Of a DNA stretch of 39,109 nt, positions 22,701-35,457 are shown in pieces. Position numbers and translations under genes: made by a program. Source of the stretch: Basidiobolus ranarum (taxonomy: Eukaryota; Basidiobolomycota; Basidiobolomycetes; Basidiobolales). The notes beneath the pieces were generated by a model. That model was not told the origin of the DNA and made no database searches. It was given only the letters and a program-made list of their open reading frames with translations. The DNA lies in the NCBI GenBank assembly GCA_040143965.1, contig JASJQH010000044.1, positions 1-39,109 on the forward strand, read 5' to 3'. The stretch's first letter is position 1, and each line of letters starts with the position of its first letter.

Positions 22701-24818
22701 TTAGAAGATAAGGATTACTTACGATAGAGGAACAATAATCAAAAATGGGCCATTTTGATGTTTTTTCTCAATAAGATAAGTAATAAGTGATAGTGTTTGG
22801 ATGGTTTTGCCAAGTCCCATCTCATCGGCGAGAATTCCATTCAGACGATTATTGTACAAAGATACCATCCACTGGAGTCCTTTAATCTATAAGCAGCATT
22901 AATAAAAGCCAATATATTGCCTATCCTCTGACTCTAATACCTGATATTCTTTCAGCTTGCCACCAATAAGTATTGAAGGTTGCTCCACTTCTTCGTGAAT
23001 CTTATGGGCAATGGCAAAGTAATCTATTTTCGATACCTTTCCGTATATGTTAGCTCGTCATCCTATGATCACGGACATAAATATTGCAACTTACATCGGT
23101 TTCTTCGTCACTAATTTGATCCATAAGCTCCTCGCCTCCGCGCGTCGAAGGGTCATAATGTAAGGTATCGGATTGTTGGATTTGCACTGCCATGGCCAAG
23201 TCTCCTAAATAAGAATCCGTTTGTTTCAGCAAATGAGTAATACGGGTGTCTTTAGTCTGGTCAATAAGCTTCAAGTACGCTTCTTCGTCATCAGCCTAGC
23301 AATATATGTTTGAATGTGTGTGTCTTCAATAAAAAAACTCTTCGATGAACTCTCACCTTAAGTGCCTTCAAACGCTCCTTGGAGACTCTTTCAATCCGCT
23401 TTTGCTCCTCTCGCTCTGCATACGAATGATACTGTAGTACAGCCCTTCCTAGGCGAGTTTGTTTAGCCTGCTGAGTGCGATGCCATTGCAGTAATTCGCG
23501 ACCATGAGTAATAATGCTTTGTAGGCGATTATAATGACTTTGTTTCTCTCGGCGCTCACGGTCAATCCTCTGTTGTAGTTCCAATTTCTCCATGACTCTA
23601 GCCTCACGAAACGCTTGCTTCTTAGTACGTTTGAATGCAGATCGATCAGCCGAAGTTTCAAGTGTAGTGGTTTTCTTCATTCCATCCATGATTTCCCCTC
23701 TGAGCTATACGAGAAATATTCTTGAATATCCAAATGCAACTTGGTAAAATTTTAACTAGCACACAATACCTTCTTTTGCCTTTCTAGTAAACGTAAGGCT
23801 TTTAACTCGATCAGGGCTTTTATTTTTGAATTGGCATTTGCTCCATTGAGAGTGGATTTTTCTTGCAGCATATCGCCCCTTAATCTTCCAAAACATTCAT
23901 TTGAAAGATTACTTGGTAGACTTTCAAGCTCATTAATTCTATATTGTATGCGATTTCTAATTTTATCTTGGCGAATTTTCAGTACAGAAAACGAATCTAA
24001 TGCATTCAAAATTTTCTCTTCCATCTTGGACGATTTGGTTTCAACGTCGATTGCTGCTTCCTGAACATTCACATCCTTAGGATCACTTTCTTTTTTCATG
24101 TTCACGAATAAGACCTTGCGTAAATTGTCGGGCAAAGGTAAATTTTTCGATAACAATTTGTAAGCATATATTTGATATTTTAAAGCCGTCAGTTGTTCTT
24201 GCGAGAATATAGGGGGTGTTTTGGGCAAATTGATAGGAACAACGGGTGAAGAGGGCGGCACTGGCACCTTTGAACTTGCTATTTGTGAGGTCGAAGGTAC
24301 GGTATGTTCACTTAGTTGGTCACCAGATTGAGGATCATTCATCACTAAAATTATATCCCTGCATATTAGTAATTGGTTTTGAAATAAAGTAAACCTTGCA
24401 AAATACAAACGTTGAGTAGAAGGAAGTTGCGGTGTTAGCAACTGTGGTGATGCCTCAGCAACTTTATTCAAACGGATTAGATTCTGAGCAGATAATTCCT
24501 GTTGCATTCCTAAAGTAGGGGTAGATTGGTTGACAATTGGATTCTGACAGTTTTGTTGCATCTTCGAATGAAAACGGATTATTTGCATCAACTGAGCGTA
24601 TTCAGCGTTAGTCGCTTCAGTTGCTCCCATTTCTTTCAAACTCTTGATTTTCTTATTTATAAAAGGAAAAAACTTTTTAGTCCCTTAAGCAAAACAAGTA
24701 TGAATAGTGAATTTACCATGATAATTGCTCGTAATTTTTCGGAGGTCATAGTAGGATTTTGTGAAAACGACCTCTCAGATGGTTTCTGTGATACATGAGG
24801 CGGACTTGTTGGATTCAT
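19717..24818 (-). CDS. SWI/SNF-RSC type chromatin-remodelling ATPase (Sth1/Snf2/BRG1 family)
   Basis: Fourteen exons: 24818-24717, 24651-23770, 23704-23357, 23295-23095, 23036-22941, 22886-22723, 22662-22353, 22289-22119, 22059-21896, 21830-20843, 20781-20542, 20482-20340, 20275-19890 and 19832-19717. All are in frame and give about 1436 residues. Domain order is that of Sth1/BRG1. QLQ-like [18 protein letters not shown] is at about 175-195. The HSA region ([11 protein letters not shown]...[14 protein letters not shown]) is at about 330-400. The ATPase has DEMGLGKT (about 564-571), [10 protein letters not shown] and RAHRIGQT (about 970). A SnAC-like acidic segment follows, then a bromodomain ([13 protein letters not shown]..., about 1245-1345). 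It slides and ejects nucleosomes in the nucleus. Sth1 (RSC) and Snf2 cannot be told apart by eye. A 36-nt segment (24394-24359) with perfect intron signals is noted as a finding. Confidence 0.94.
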
Positions 24819-25335
24819 TATGCCTCAGATCAGAAGGTTCAAAGAGTATCAAGAAAAGTACAATCCAAAAAGGTAGCTACTCTCACTTAAACGAATCACA
24901 ATATAACAACCAAAAATAAATTACTTATCGCGAGTAATTTACGCGAACTAATATACAACTCGCGATCCAAACAAATCTCCCTATAATATAGGATTAAATT
25001 ACTGTAGTCATTGGATGCGAATGATGTCCAAGTCTATAATTTATCTAGAATAATATCGAATTCGGTAATAATAGCCTAAAAAATTGCTTCCTCTACCAAA
25101 TCACTGATCGGATATTAAATCCTCAATTGACCTGATAAATCTTTACCGAATGTTTATCATCATTATCTGCACAATAAAGGAAGTAGATTACATGAACCAA
25201 GTTTTGAAAAACGTTAAGACTATAATTACACCCATCAATAATATGAGATTCGATTTATTTATCTTATAAAAGGTTAGAGATGGACTTATACAATCCGTCG
25301 AATTAGTATTCACGAGAGTATTGTTTGCCGTTTTC
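24819..25335. promoter_or_regulatory. Promoter of the SNF2 gene, with CGCG inverted repeat
   Basis: 517 bp between the SNF2-type start (24818) and the end of the repeat-protein frame (25336). Notable is a 9-bp perfect inverted repeat, ATCGCGAGT (24927-24935) and ACTCGCGAT (24958-24966), with an ACGCGAA motif between the arms. The rest is AT-rich with no coding frame I trust. Confidence 0.5.
24927..24966. promoter_or_regulatory. Inverted repeat ATCGCGAGT / ACTCGCGAT in the SNF2 promoter
   Basis: Two perfect 9-bp arms separated by 22 bp, 109-148 bp upstream of the ATG. The loop contains ACGCGAA, which resembles MluI-cell-cycle-box or SCB-like sites. A dimeric factor recognising CGCG is an inference. 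Confidence 0.45.
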
Positions 25336-25995
25336 TTATTGACGACCAGCTCCGGAACCATAACGGTTGCGGGGGAATTCTTCATTATCGTTACGTTGGC
25401 CAGCTCCACGGCCATAACGGCGGTTGCGGGGATATTCTTCATCATCTTCATATTGACGGCCTGAGCCACGGCCATAGCGGCGGTTGCGAGGATATTCCTC
25501 ATCATCTTCATATTGACGGCCTGAACCACGGCCATAACGGCGGTTGCGAGGATATTCATCATCATCTTCGTATTGACGGCCTGAACCGCGTCCATAACGG
25601 CGGTTACGAGGATATTCCTCATCATCTTCGTATTGGCGACCTGAACCACGGCCATAACGGCGGTTTCGAGGATATTCTTCATCATCATCCTATTGACGCC
25701 CCGATCCACCTCCTTATCTGCGGTTGCGAGGATATTCTTCATCATCCTCATATTGACGGCCTGAACCGCGTCCATAACGGCGGTTACGAGGATATTCCTC
25801 ATCATCTTCGTATTGGCGACCTGAACCACGTCCATAACGGCGGTTGCGAGGATATTCTTCATTATCGTTATGCTGGTGGCTTGAACCACGACCATAACGG
25901 CGGTTGCGAGGATATTCCTCATCATCTTCGAATTGACGACCTGATCCGCGACCATAGCGACGATTACGAGGATATTCATCTTGGTCACCGAATCG
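25336..25995 (-). repeat. About eleven tandem 60-bp (20-codon) units
   Basis: Consensus unit in protein is EYPRNRRYGRGSGRQYEDDE, exactly 20 codons, so frame is kept in every unit. Most units differ by a few synonymous changes. The unit at about 25681-25740 is far more divergent, with substitutions but no indel. The last unit is shortened (EFPRNRYGSGAGRQ) and ends in TAA at 25336-25338. Confidence 0.95.
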
Positions 25996-26115
25996 GTTGT
26001 TGTTGCCAGAGTGATGTCCATTGCGTTCATTTCTTCTATTCAAACCTTTCTCGTGTTTATCGTCATGATGGTGACGACTATGGTGGTTAGAGAACGAAGA
26101 TTTTGAGAAAGTCAT
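25714..26115 (-). CDS. Low-complexity Arg/Gly/Tyr/Glu repeat protein
   Basis: ATG 26115 opens a frame of 133 codons: a His/Ser/Asn-rich head (SSFSNHHSRHHHDD...) followed by copies of a 20-residue repeat. It stops at 25714-25716 (TAA) where a tyrosine codon is expected in the fifth unit; a second tyrosine of the same unit is TAG. Beyond it the same frame continues for six more clean units to a TAA at 25336, which would give 259 residues. The protein has no signal peptide or membrane segment and is strongly polar, so it is probably intrinsically disordered. RGG-like and RYGRGSGRQY content recalls RNA-binding or stress proteins, but I recognise no family. A TATATATA box lies 58-66 bp upstream. 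Either a truncated product or a sequence error in one unit is possible. Confidence 0.7.
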   Translation of the reverse strand: MTFSKSSFSNHHSRHHHDDKHEKGLNRRNERNGHHSGNNNRFGDQDEYPRNRRYGRGSGRQFEDDEEYPRNRRYGRGSSHQHNDNEEYPRNRRYGRGSGRQYEDDEEYPRNRRYGRGSGRQYEDDEEYPRNRR

Positions 26116-26172
26116 GGTTTGATAGGTAAGATACAGAATGTTGGACTGTCTAATAAGCTGGGAATCTTCAAG

Positions 26173-26180
26173 TATATATA
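26173..26180 (-). promoter_or_regulatory. TATA box of the repeat-protein gene
   Basis: TATATATA, 58-66 bp upstream of ATG 26115, the only such motif close to that start. Confidence 0.5.
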
Positions 26181-26692
26181 TTAGGCATGAGATAGCCCTG
26201 AGATGTCGTAACTCCTAAGCCACCGCAATATTTTGAGAGTATGTTTTTCGTAATTTCAACAAAATATTACAAATATCACATTATTTGACATCAAAACGCT
26301 ACTAAGCCACTCCAGTAGCGCATTCCCATTCACTTTAATTAACAAAGAGGTTTTGAGATTTATAATTTATCTTGTATTAGAGCTCTGATAGTATCAACGA
26401 TAAGCGGTATATAATTAATCATTTATCTCATTTATATTAAGCAGTTTTAGATTTATTCATGCAGAGTGAACCATCTTCTGAAACCGTTAGTGCAAGTGAT
26501 ATTCCTAGATGAACACCTAAGAATATACCAATGCTACAATGTGATGTTTCATCGTAGAACTATAGTGAAGTTTCAACCTAATAGGCTAAGTTTATGAATG
26601 ACTTCGTACGTAATGAGCCCGTTGTTTTCCTGATCGGTGACTACGTATACATGTACATATTAAAGTGTATAACTCTAGTACTAGTACTAGTC

Positions 26693-26707
26693 TTAACCCT
26701 AACCCTT
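26693..26707. repeat. Telomere-like motif TTAACCCTAACCCTT
   Basis: Two CCCTAA-type units directly after a CTAGTACTAGTACTAGT microsatellite. Similar motifs occur at 6759-6770 and 11830-11846. Confidence 0.7.
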
Positions 26708-27085
26708 GAAAGCCATATTTTTACCTCTAAACCGATCACGGTTTTCTTGTTCTCCATTATTGACATATTTACATAAATATCCCTTAACTCATATTGATTT
26801 TCGCCCTTTTTAAGCTATATTGGCTCAAGGCTAATACACAATAAGCTGGAGATGGTTTAAATTTTAGCTCAGTGGCCAATCTTTGGGAATAGAATACTCT
26901 TATCCTCAATATAGATAGACCTAGATTTCAATAGTTCACTACGCGCTCCTGACATTAACAAATGGAATAGTTGCTTTCAATATATATATATATGTATATA
27001 TATAGAAAATATTTAGTGTATCTACCATCGAGTTAGCTGTGTAAAATAGAACCACCGATATCGTTCAACTTCGAACGCACTTAGA

Positions 27086-30674
<3,589 letters not shown>

Positions 30675-31226
30675 CTCTCGCCAGTAGCTCCCCCGTCATT
30701 GATGTACTAATAGAGCATTTTACAAATTAGTATCCTACTAGAGCACACGCTGATGAGCAGTTCTTGCACTATTGTTTCTCATACTCCAGTTACTGCATAT
30801 TCTTGACCACAATTATCTATCTTCTTATGTTCATATTAGTTATTACTTAATAATTGCAAAATGAGTTTTAGAAATAAACCCATTGGATTCAACAATTCGC
30901 GACTCACCTTTCATCTACCACTCTTTGTAAACTGACTTCGGAATAATGAAAATCGAAAATCCAGGAACCTGGTAACGCTAGTATTTCGTTCATCTTTTGA
31001 CTAAAATAGACAAGTTAGTAACTATGTTGAGCATGAAACTGACTATTTAAACAATGGAGGGTAAAATTTTTCGATTTCCGAAGGATCAGTTACCCCTGTG
31101 CATTTGATTGGCAGACTTTGGAATGCCAGTCGACCTCAAAACCGATGAAGGTGCTCCTTGTAACGTTCTCTTTCCGTGTGGAGAATTCCCTCGTCTTTTG
31201 GACTTCATCTGCAGAAACATACCAAC
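30675..31226. promoter_or_regulatory. Promoter of the uS19 ribosomal protein gene
   Basis: 552 bp between the Ca-ATPase stop and the uS19 ATG at 31227. No credible coding frame. AT-rich, with no motif I can name with confidence. Confidence 0.5.
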
Positions 31227-31919
31227 ATGGTAAGTATAGTTATAGCCATATTTAGTGTCGGTTACTTGGTTAGAGTGATATAAGATGAGTAAAGTTGGAC
31301 TGGAAGAAACGTCCCATTAAAATATCAAATGAATAGCTATCGTACTTAATCAATCCATCCATCTCCACATATCGTACCAACTCTAAACTTACCGTTATAC
31401 TTTTTGAAGAAATAGCGTCGATTGAACTATGCCAATTTCTAATTAATTGTTATCGTGAATTTTCAGGCCGACAACGACGCTCAACAATCTACTGAACTCA
31501 AGAAGAAGAGAACTTTCCGTAAGTACTCTTATCGTGGAGTTGATCTCGAACAACTTTTGGACTTATCCAGTGAAAAATTCATGGAATTGGTCCACTGTCG
31601 TGCTCGCAGAAAGTTCAACCGCGGTCTTAAGCGCAAGCCTATGGGTCTTATCAAGAAGTTGAGAAAGGCCAAGACTGAATGCCCCGCTAACGAGAAGCCT
31701 GAGGTTGTCAAGACCCACCTTCGTAACATGATCATCGTTCCCGAAATGATCGGCTCCGTTGTTGGTGTTTACAACGGTAAGACTTTCAATCAAGTTGAAA
31801 TCAAGCCTGAAATGATCGGACATTATCTCGGTGAATTCTCCATCACCTACAAGCCCGTCAAGCACGGTCGTCCCGGTATTGGTGCTACCAACTCTTCCCG
31901 TTTCGTTCCTCTTAAGTAA
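31227..31919 (+). CDS. RPS15: 40S ribosomal protein S15 (uS19)
   Basis: Exon 1 is only the ATG (31227-31229, followed by GTAAGT). A 237-nt intron follows, then exon 2 at 31467-31919, giving 151 residues (yeast 142). Known family segments are clear: [39 protein letters not shown], the conserved [22 protein letters not shown], and the C-terminal [19 protein letters not shown] ... SRFVPLK. It sits in the head of the small subunit. The preferred-codon usage fits a highly expressed gene. Frames that start inside the intron before GCC are not the real start because the mature N-terminus MADND joins ATG directly to exon 2. Confidence 0.97.
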
Positions 31920-32371
31920 ACTGCAAGTTATGTTTTTCAGACTGTATGCTGATGCATTTAAGCCAATAAATATAATAGTTGGATTTTACTGCAATCCTAG
32001 AATTATTAGTAAATTTTGTAATGCCTCCTAGTAAGGATCCTTTCATTAAAGCCACATGCACATTGGATAAAGATGTTGCTTTTATTTATTTAATCAGTTG
32101 CAGAGAATGTTCACTTTAATGACTACGAGAGAAACTAGGAAATGTGAAAGTCGATGAATACTCCTTCTAGGTCAACCATTAAACTATAAGAAAAAGAATG
32201 TAATATTCGGGAATTAGTGATCAATCAAAAGCTTTCGCAAACTACGAAAATTCTTTCTAGAAACCATCAAACTTGCTCAAAAATATATACGCACGTCGTA
32301 AAACCAATCAAAATAATATTCAACATGCAGAAATAATTACTGTATTCTGATATATACAGCGAGCAAGATAC
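31920..32371. other. Convergent 3' region
   Basis: 452 bp between the uS19 stop (plus) and the RCC1 stop (minus). It holds 3' UTR sequence, including the AATAAA at 31965. Nothing else is recognised. Confidence 0.5.
31965..31970 (+). terminator. Poly(A) signal of the uS19 gene
   Basis: AATAAA 46 nt past the TAA ending at 31919. Confidence 0.5.
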
Positions 32372-34233
32372 TTATTTGTTGGAAACACCCAAGAGAACTG
32401 AATGTTGTCCACCAGCACCAACAGTAAGAATGCGAACATCGGCAATCTTTTGACCTTCGATCTTCATCGGTGTCTCAACATCCTCCTCAACTCCATTACC
32501 AAGAGCCAAACTTTCACCGAATCCCCAACTATAGGCATCACCGTTGGTGGCAAGGACTACATTGTGATTAGAGCCGCAGGATAAGAATTTGATTGCAGGT
32601 AGGCCAGGGATTTTAGTGGGTGTTCCGACTGCTTTTTTGTGGCTAGCCTCGTTTCCTTCCCCGTCTTGAGTGGCAAGATTGGCGGGAAGACCAAGCTGGC
32701 TAGAGTCAGAACGACCAAACCCATAAACCTCACCTGATTCAGTAAGGGCAAGAGAGTGATGTTCACCACCAATAATTTGTTGAATCTTCATGCCTTCAAG
32801 AGCTTCAATGATAGTTGGAGTAGGAACAATCTCTTCGTCTCCACCGTCTTCAGGCTCCAATCCACATTGATGGAAGTTATTTAGCCCCCAAGCAAATACA
32901 TGTCCATCTTGATCTATGGCAAAACTGTGATAAGATCCAGTACCAATTTTGACAATTTGCTTTAATCCAAGCTTCTCGGGTCTAAGACCGTTGATTTTTC
33001 TTCTTTCAATGATACGACGACCTAACTGGTTTTGTTGACCATTACCCCAACCATAAACATCACCAGTTGAAGTTAAAGCCAATACGTGATCAACACCTGC
33101 TGAAACGTCCACAATCTTAACCTTGGCCTTGACTAAAGGTTCAAGCAGAGTAAGAGTAGCTTGAACCTCTTGTCCTTTGGCAAAACCAAGAATACCTTCT
33201 GCAGACTAAAATTAAAATAATATAAATATCGTGAAAGGAGCAAATAAACAACTAAGGATTCCTTACGCGATATGTTCCACACGTATAGACTTTTCCTTCA
33301 TCAGACAAGGCAACAGTAACCGAATCACCGCAGGCAACTTTCACTATTTTGATGTCGTCCAAACCCTCCATAGCAGCAGGTTCATATTCATCGCCAGCTC
33401 GACCAAGTGCCTTCTGATCGTTACATCCCCAAGAATAAAGCTAACAACAAGGTATAAAAACAGATAAATAAGTAAGTCACTTTAAAAGGAGTAGATAAAA
33501 TGCATTAAAAAAGAGGTACCTTTCCATCCTTAGATAATGCAATATTGTGAAGACCTCCAACAAAAATATCCACAATGTTTTCATCAACTAGATCTTGAAG
33601 TGGCATCGGTTTTTTACGTTCAACCATATCCTCACCAAGGCCAAGTTGAGCACAATCACCAGTACCAATAACAAATACAGTGCCAACTTCAGCAGATGTA
33701 GTTGGGATGGCGTTTATCTCGGAAATCTTTCTACGTTTACCACTAGCAGTAGTTGTAGTGTTTTTTGTGGTTGAAGTTTTAGTGGGAGCAGTTTTTTCAC
33801 GCTTAGCAGGAGCTTGGGGTTTGGCAGGTGATGTGGGAGTTGTGGTGGCTGATGTGGTGTTTTTTCCGCGTTTTGGAGATTTATTATTGGTAGTAACAGG
33901 AGCGGTAGGTTTACTTTTACTTTTACTAGCATTTTTGGAAGCAACTACAGGTTCAACTTTAGGCTCACTTTTGGCAGCTACTGCGGTAGTCTCCGATTTG
34001 GCAGTAACGGTGGTAGTCTCAGTTTTGGCTACGTTTTTGGCAGCAACTACAGCAGTCTTGGTGTTTTTGCCAACTTTTTTAGAAACACCGCCTCCATTGG
34101 TGGAAGGAGTAGCCTTTTTCACTTCAATAACCTTGGGTTGAGTATTTTTGGGAGTTCCTAAAATATATTTGGTTAAAAACAGTAGATTGAAATAAAAAAG
34201 TCTTCAAAGAAACTGACTTCTTGAACGGGCCAT
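32372..34233 (-). CDS. RCC1-type Ran guanine-nucleotide exchange factor
   Basis: Four exons: 34233-34218 (16 nt, MARSR), 34157-33520, 33440-33267 and 33205-32372, giving 553 residues. Residues 1-140 form a long Ala/Thr/Lys/Ser-rich basic extension ending in GKRRKI, a nuclear-import and DNA/histone-binding type tail. Seven RCC1 blades follow: GTGDCAQLGLGEDMVERKKP opens the propeller, with GGLHNIALSKDGK, GCNDQKALGR, GVDHVLALTSTG, GWGNGQQNQLGRR, GTGSYHSFAIDQDG and GGEHHSLALTESG. This opening is the hallmark of RCC1/Pim1/Prp20. It charges Ran with GTP at chromatin and so drives nuclear transport and spindle assembly. It is distinct from the ATS1-like propeller at 3817-4953, which lacks the extension. 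Confidence 0.93.
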
Positions 34234-34815
34234 GGCAACGGAAATTTATAAGATAGTAATATCAAAAAGAAATACGAGTAACATAGATATCCACGAAAAC
34301 TCGAACTTCTATCCTCCGCGTGATATTCATCCAGGTCGTGTTGATTTGATTCAATGGAAAAAAAGAAAAAAAGAGCTAATAAACGAAAATACAATTAAAT
34401 TTCAACATTAATTAGCGAAATCTACGTAGATAGAGAGCGCACACCCCAAAGATTACTGTAATTGAATACTACCTAGCTCATAGGAGCAATATCATTGAAG
34501 GCAAGATTGCTCATCATGGTCATTAAAACTCATACTGGTATTGACATCGTACATGCTAACTACGTGCCAACTGTTTGATCACTACAAGAATATCCAATCA
34601 CCACTTCCATACTGAACAAACGCGTTGGATGCGGGATGGACATTGCCCTTACTAAATGGAATCAAGATTGCATATAATAAGGTGAGCTTTATTGAAACTC
34701 ATCTCACAATAAATTTTCTCAAGTGGAGTTTATTAGGAAAGATTGGTCTATCAGTCAGTAAATAGAGCACATATTTATTCATATAGTAGACGTCGGAATT
34801 AGTTACAGGGTGTAT
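34234..34815. promoter_or_regulatory. Promoter of the RCC1 gene
   Basis: 582 bp with A-rich tracts and no credible coding frame. It also contains the 3' flank of the small basic protein gene (stop at 34816). No TATA box in a convincing place. Confidence 0.5.
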
Positions 34816-35145
34816 TTACTTTTTCATTGACTTGAATGTTTTCTTGCCATATAATATGTCAACATAATCCCTCTTTGGTGTTGCGCTTGCTTTCTCTGTC
34901 TGTTTTGTGGCTTTGTTTAGTTCGTTCATCTGGCTCATCTCGATATCCCCATCAAAGGGTTTCTTGTGCTTCAGAGTCTTAGCAATCTTACTAGCGGTAG
35001 CGTTCTTAACAACTTTCTTGCTGATACCACCGCTCTTTGATAATGTATCTTTTTTACTTGGAACTGGCTCTGATTCTTTAGTAATTTTAAGCACTTCCTT
35101 CTCCTTACGGTTGGGTCGTTTGAAAAATTTGGCAGATTTACCCAT
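34816..35145 (-). CDS. Small basic (probably nuclear/nucleolar) protein, unknown function
   Basis: Single exon of 109 residues from ATG 35145. It is highly basic (start MGKSAKFFKRPNRKEKE; end DILYGKKTFKSMKK) with a predicted helical Lys-rich middle. No transmembrane or signal segment. I do not recognise a named family with certainty. The composition and the head-to-head pairing with ribosomal protein uL24, 312 bp away, suggest a ribosome-biogenesis role by context; this is inference. Codon use is like its neighbours. The frame is clean and has a good ATG, so the gene is probably real. Confidence 0.72.
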   Translation of the reverse strand: MGKSAKFFKRPNRKEKEVLKITKESEPVPSKKDTLSKSGGISKKVVKNATASKIAKTLKHKKPFDGDIEMSQMNELNKATKQTEKASATPKRDYVDILYGKKTFKSMKK

Positions 35146-35457
35146 GTTCTAAAATATGACTTGACTTTGAGAAAGAAGGCGTTCTACAGAATCCACCACT
35201 TAAGAGCACTGTGAAAGATTAAAAAAAAACAACGCATATGCTTCAAGGTTGGACGTTTATTTTTCACGAAAATTTCCTTTTTTTACTCATGAATCTAGTA
35301 CAAAAAAGTAGAATGAACTAAAATACCAATCGATCTAAGATTGTCAAATACTTTCATATTTATCTTCCTTTCAATCACGTGATGTCGAAGATCGTCAAAT
35401 ATCAATGAATGCCGATAGACTCACTCTTCTCTCTCACGCATAGTTTTTGGGGTCAAA
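35146..35457. promoter_or_regulatory. Bidirectional promoter with a TCACGTGA palindrome
   Basis: 312 bp between two divergent ATGs (small basic protein, minus; uL24, plus). A perfect TCACGTGA E-box palindrome at 35375-35382 is a bHLH (Cbf1-type) consensus. A poly-A tract and T-rich stretches complete a fungal ribosomal-gene style promoter. Confidence 0.6.
35375..35382. promoter_or_regulatory. E-box palindrome TCACGTGA
   Basis: Sits 76-83 bp upstream of the uL24 ATG and about 230 bp from the divergent start. CACGTG is the known bHLH (Cbf1/Pho4-type) target in fungi; occupancy is inferred. Confidence 0.5.

Larger units (their letters stand above)
26116..27085. promoter_or_regulatory. Divergent intergenic region (repeat protein / Ca-ATPase)
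   Basis: 970 bp with no credible gene. It holds an AT dinucleotide tract (about 26980-27004, near the Ca-ATPase start), a CTAGTA microsatellite (about 26675-26691), and a telomere-like TTAACCCTAACCCTT (26693-26707) about 380 bp upstream of the Ca-ATPase ATG. Confidence 0.6.

Noticed and set aside
25336-25995. CRISPR-like regular repeats
   Set aside because: The units are contiguous 60-bp coding repeats with no unique spacers, in a eukaryotic context.
25188-26030. 280-codon frame in the repeat region (NILATAVMDVVQ-type repeats)
   Set aside because: It is the shifted frame of the 60-bp repeats; because the unit is a multiple of three, any frame open in one unit stays open in all. The start ATG, head sequence and TATA box support the other frame.
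26980-27004. AT dinucleotide tract as a possible replication origin or TATA box
   Set aside because: A simple microsatellite of about 25 bp; no other origin-like structure is seen, and its role in the Ca-ATPase promoter cannot be judged by eye.
33680-34141. 153-codon plus-strand hydrophobic frame
   Set aside because: Antisense of the Ala/Thr/Lys-rich tail of the RCC1 gene; the apparent membrane protein is an artefact.
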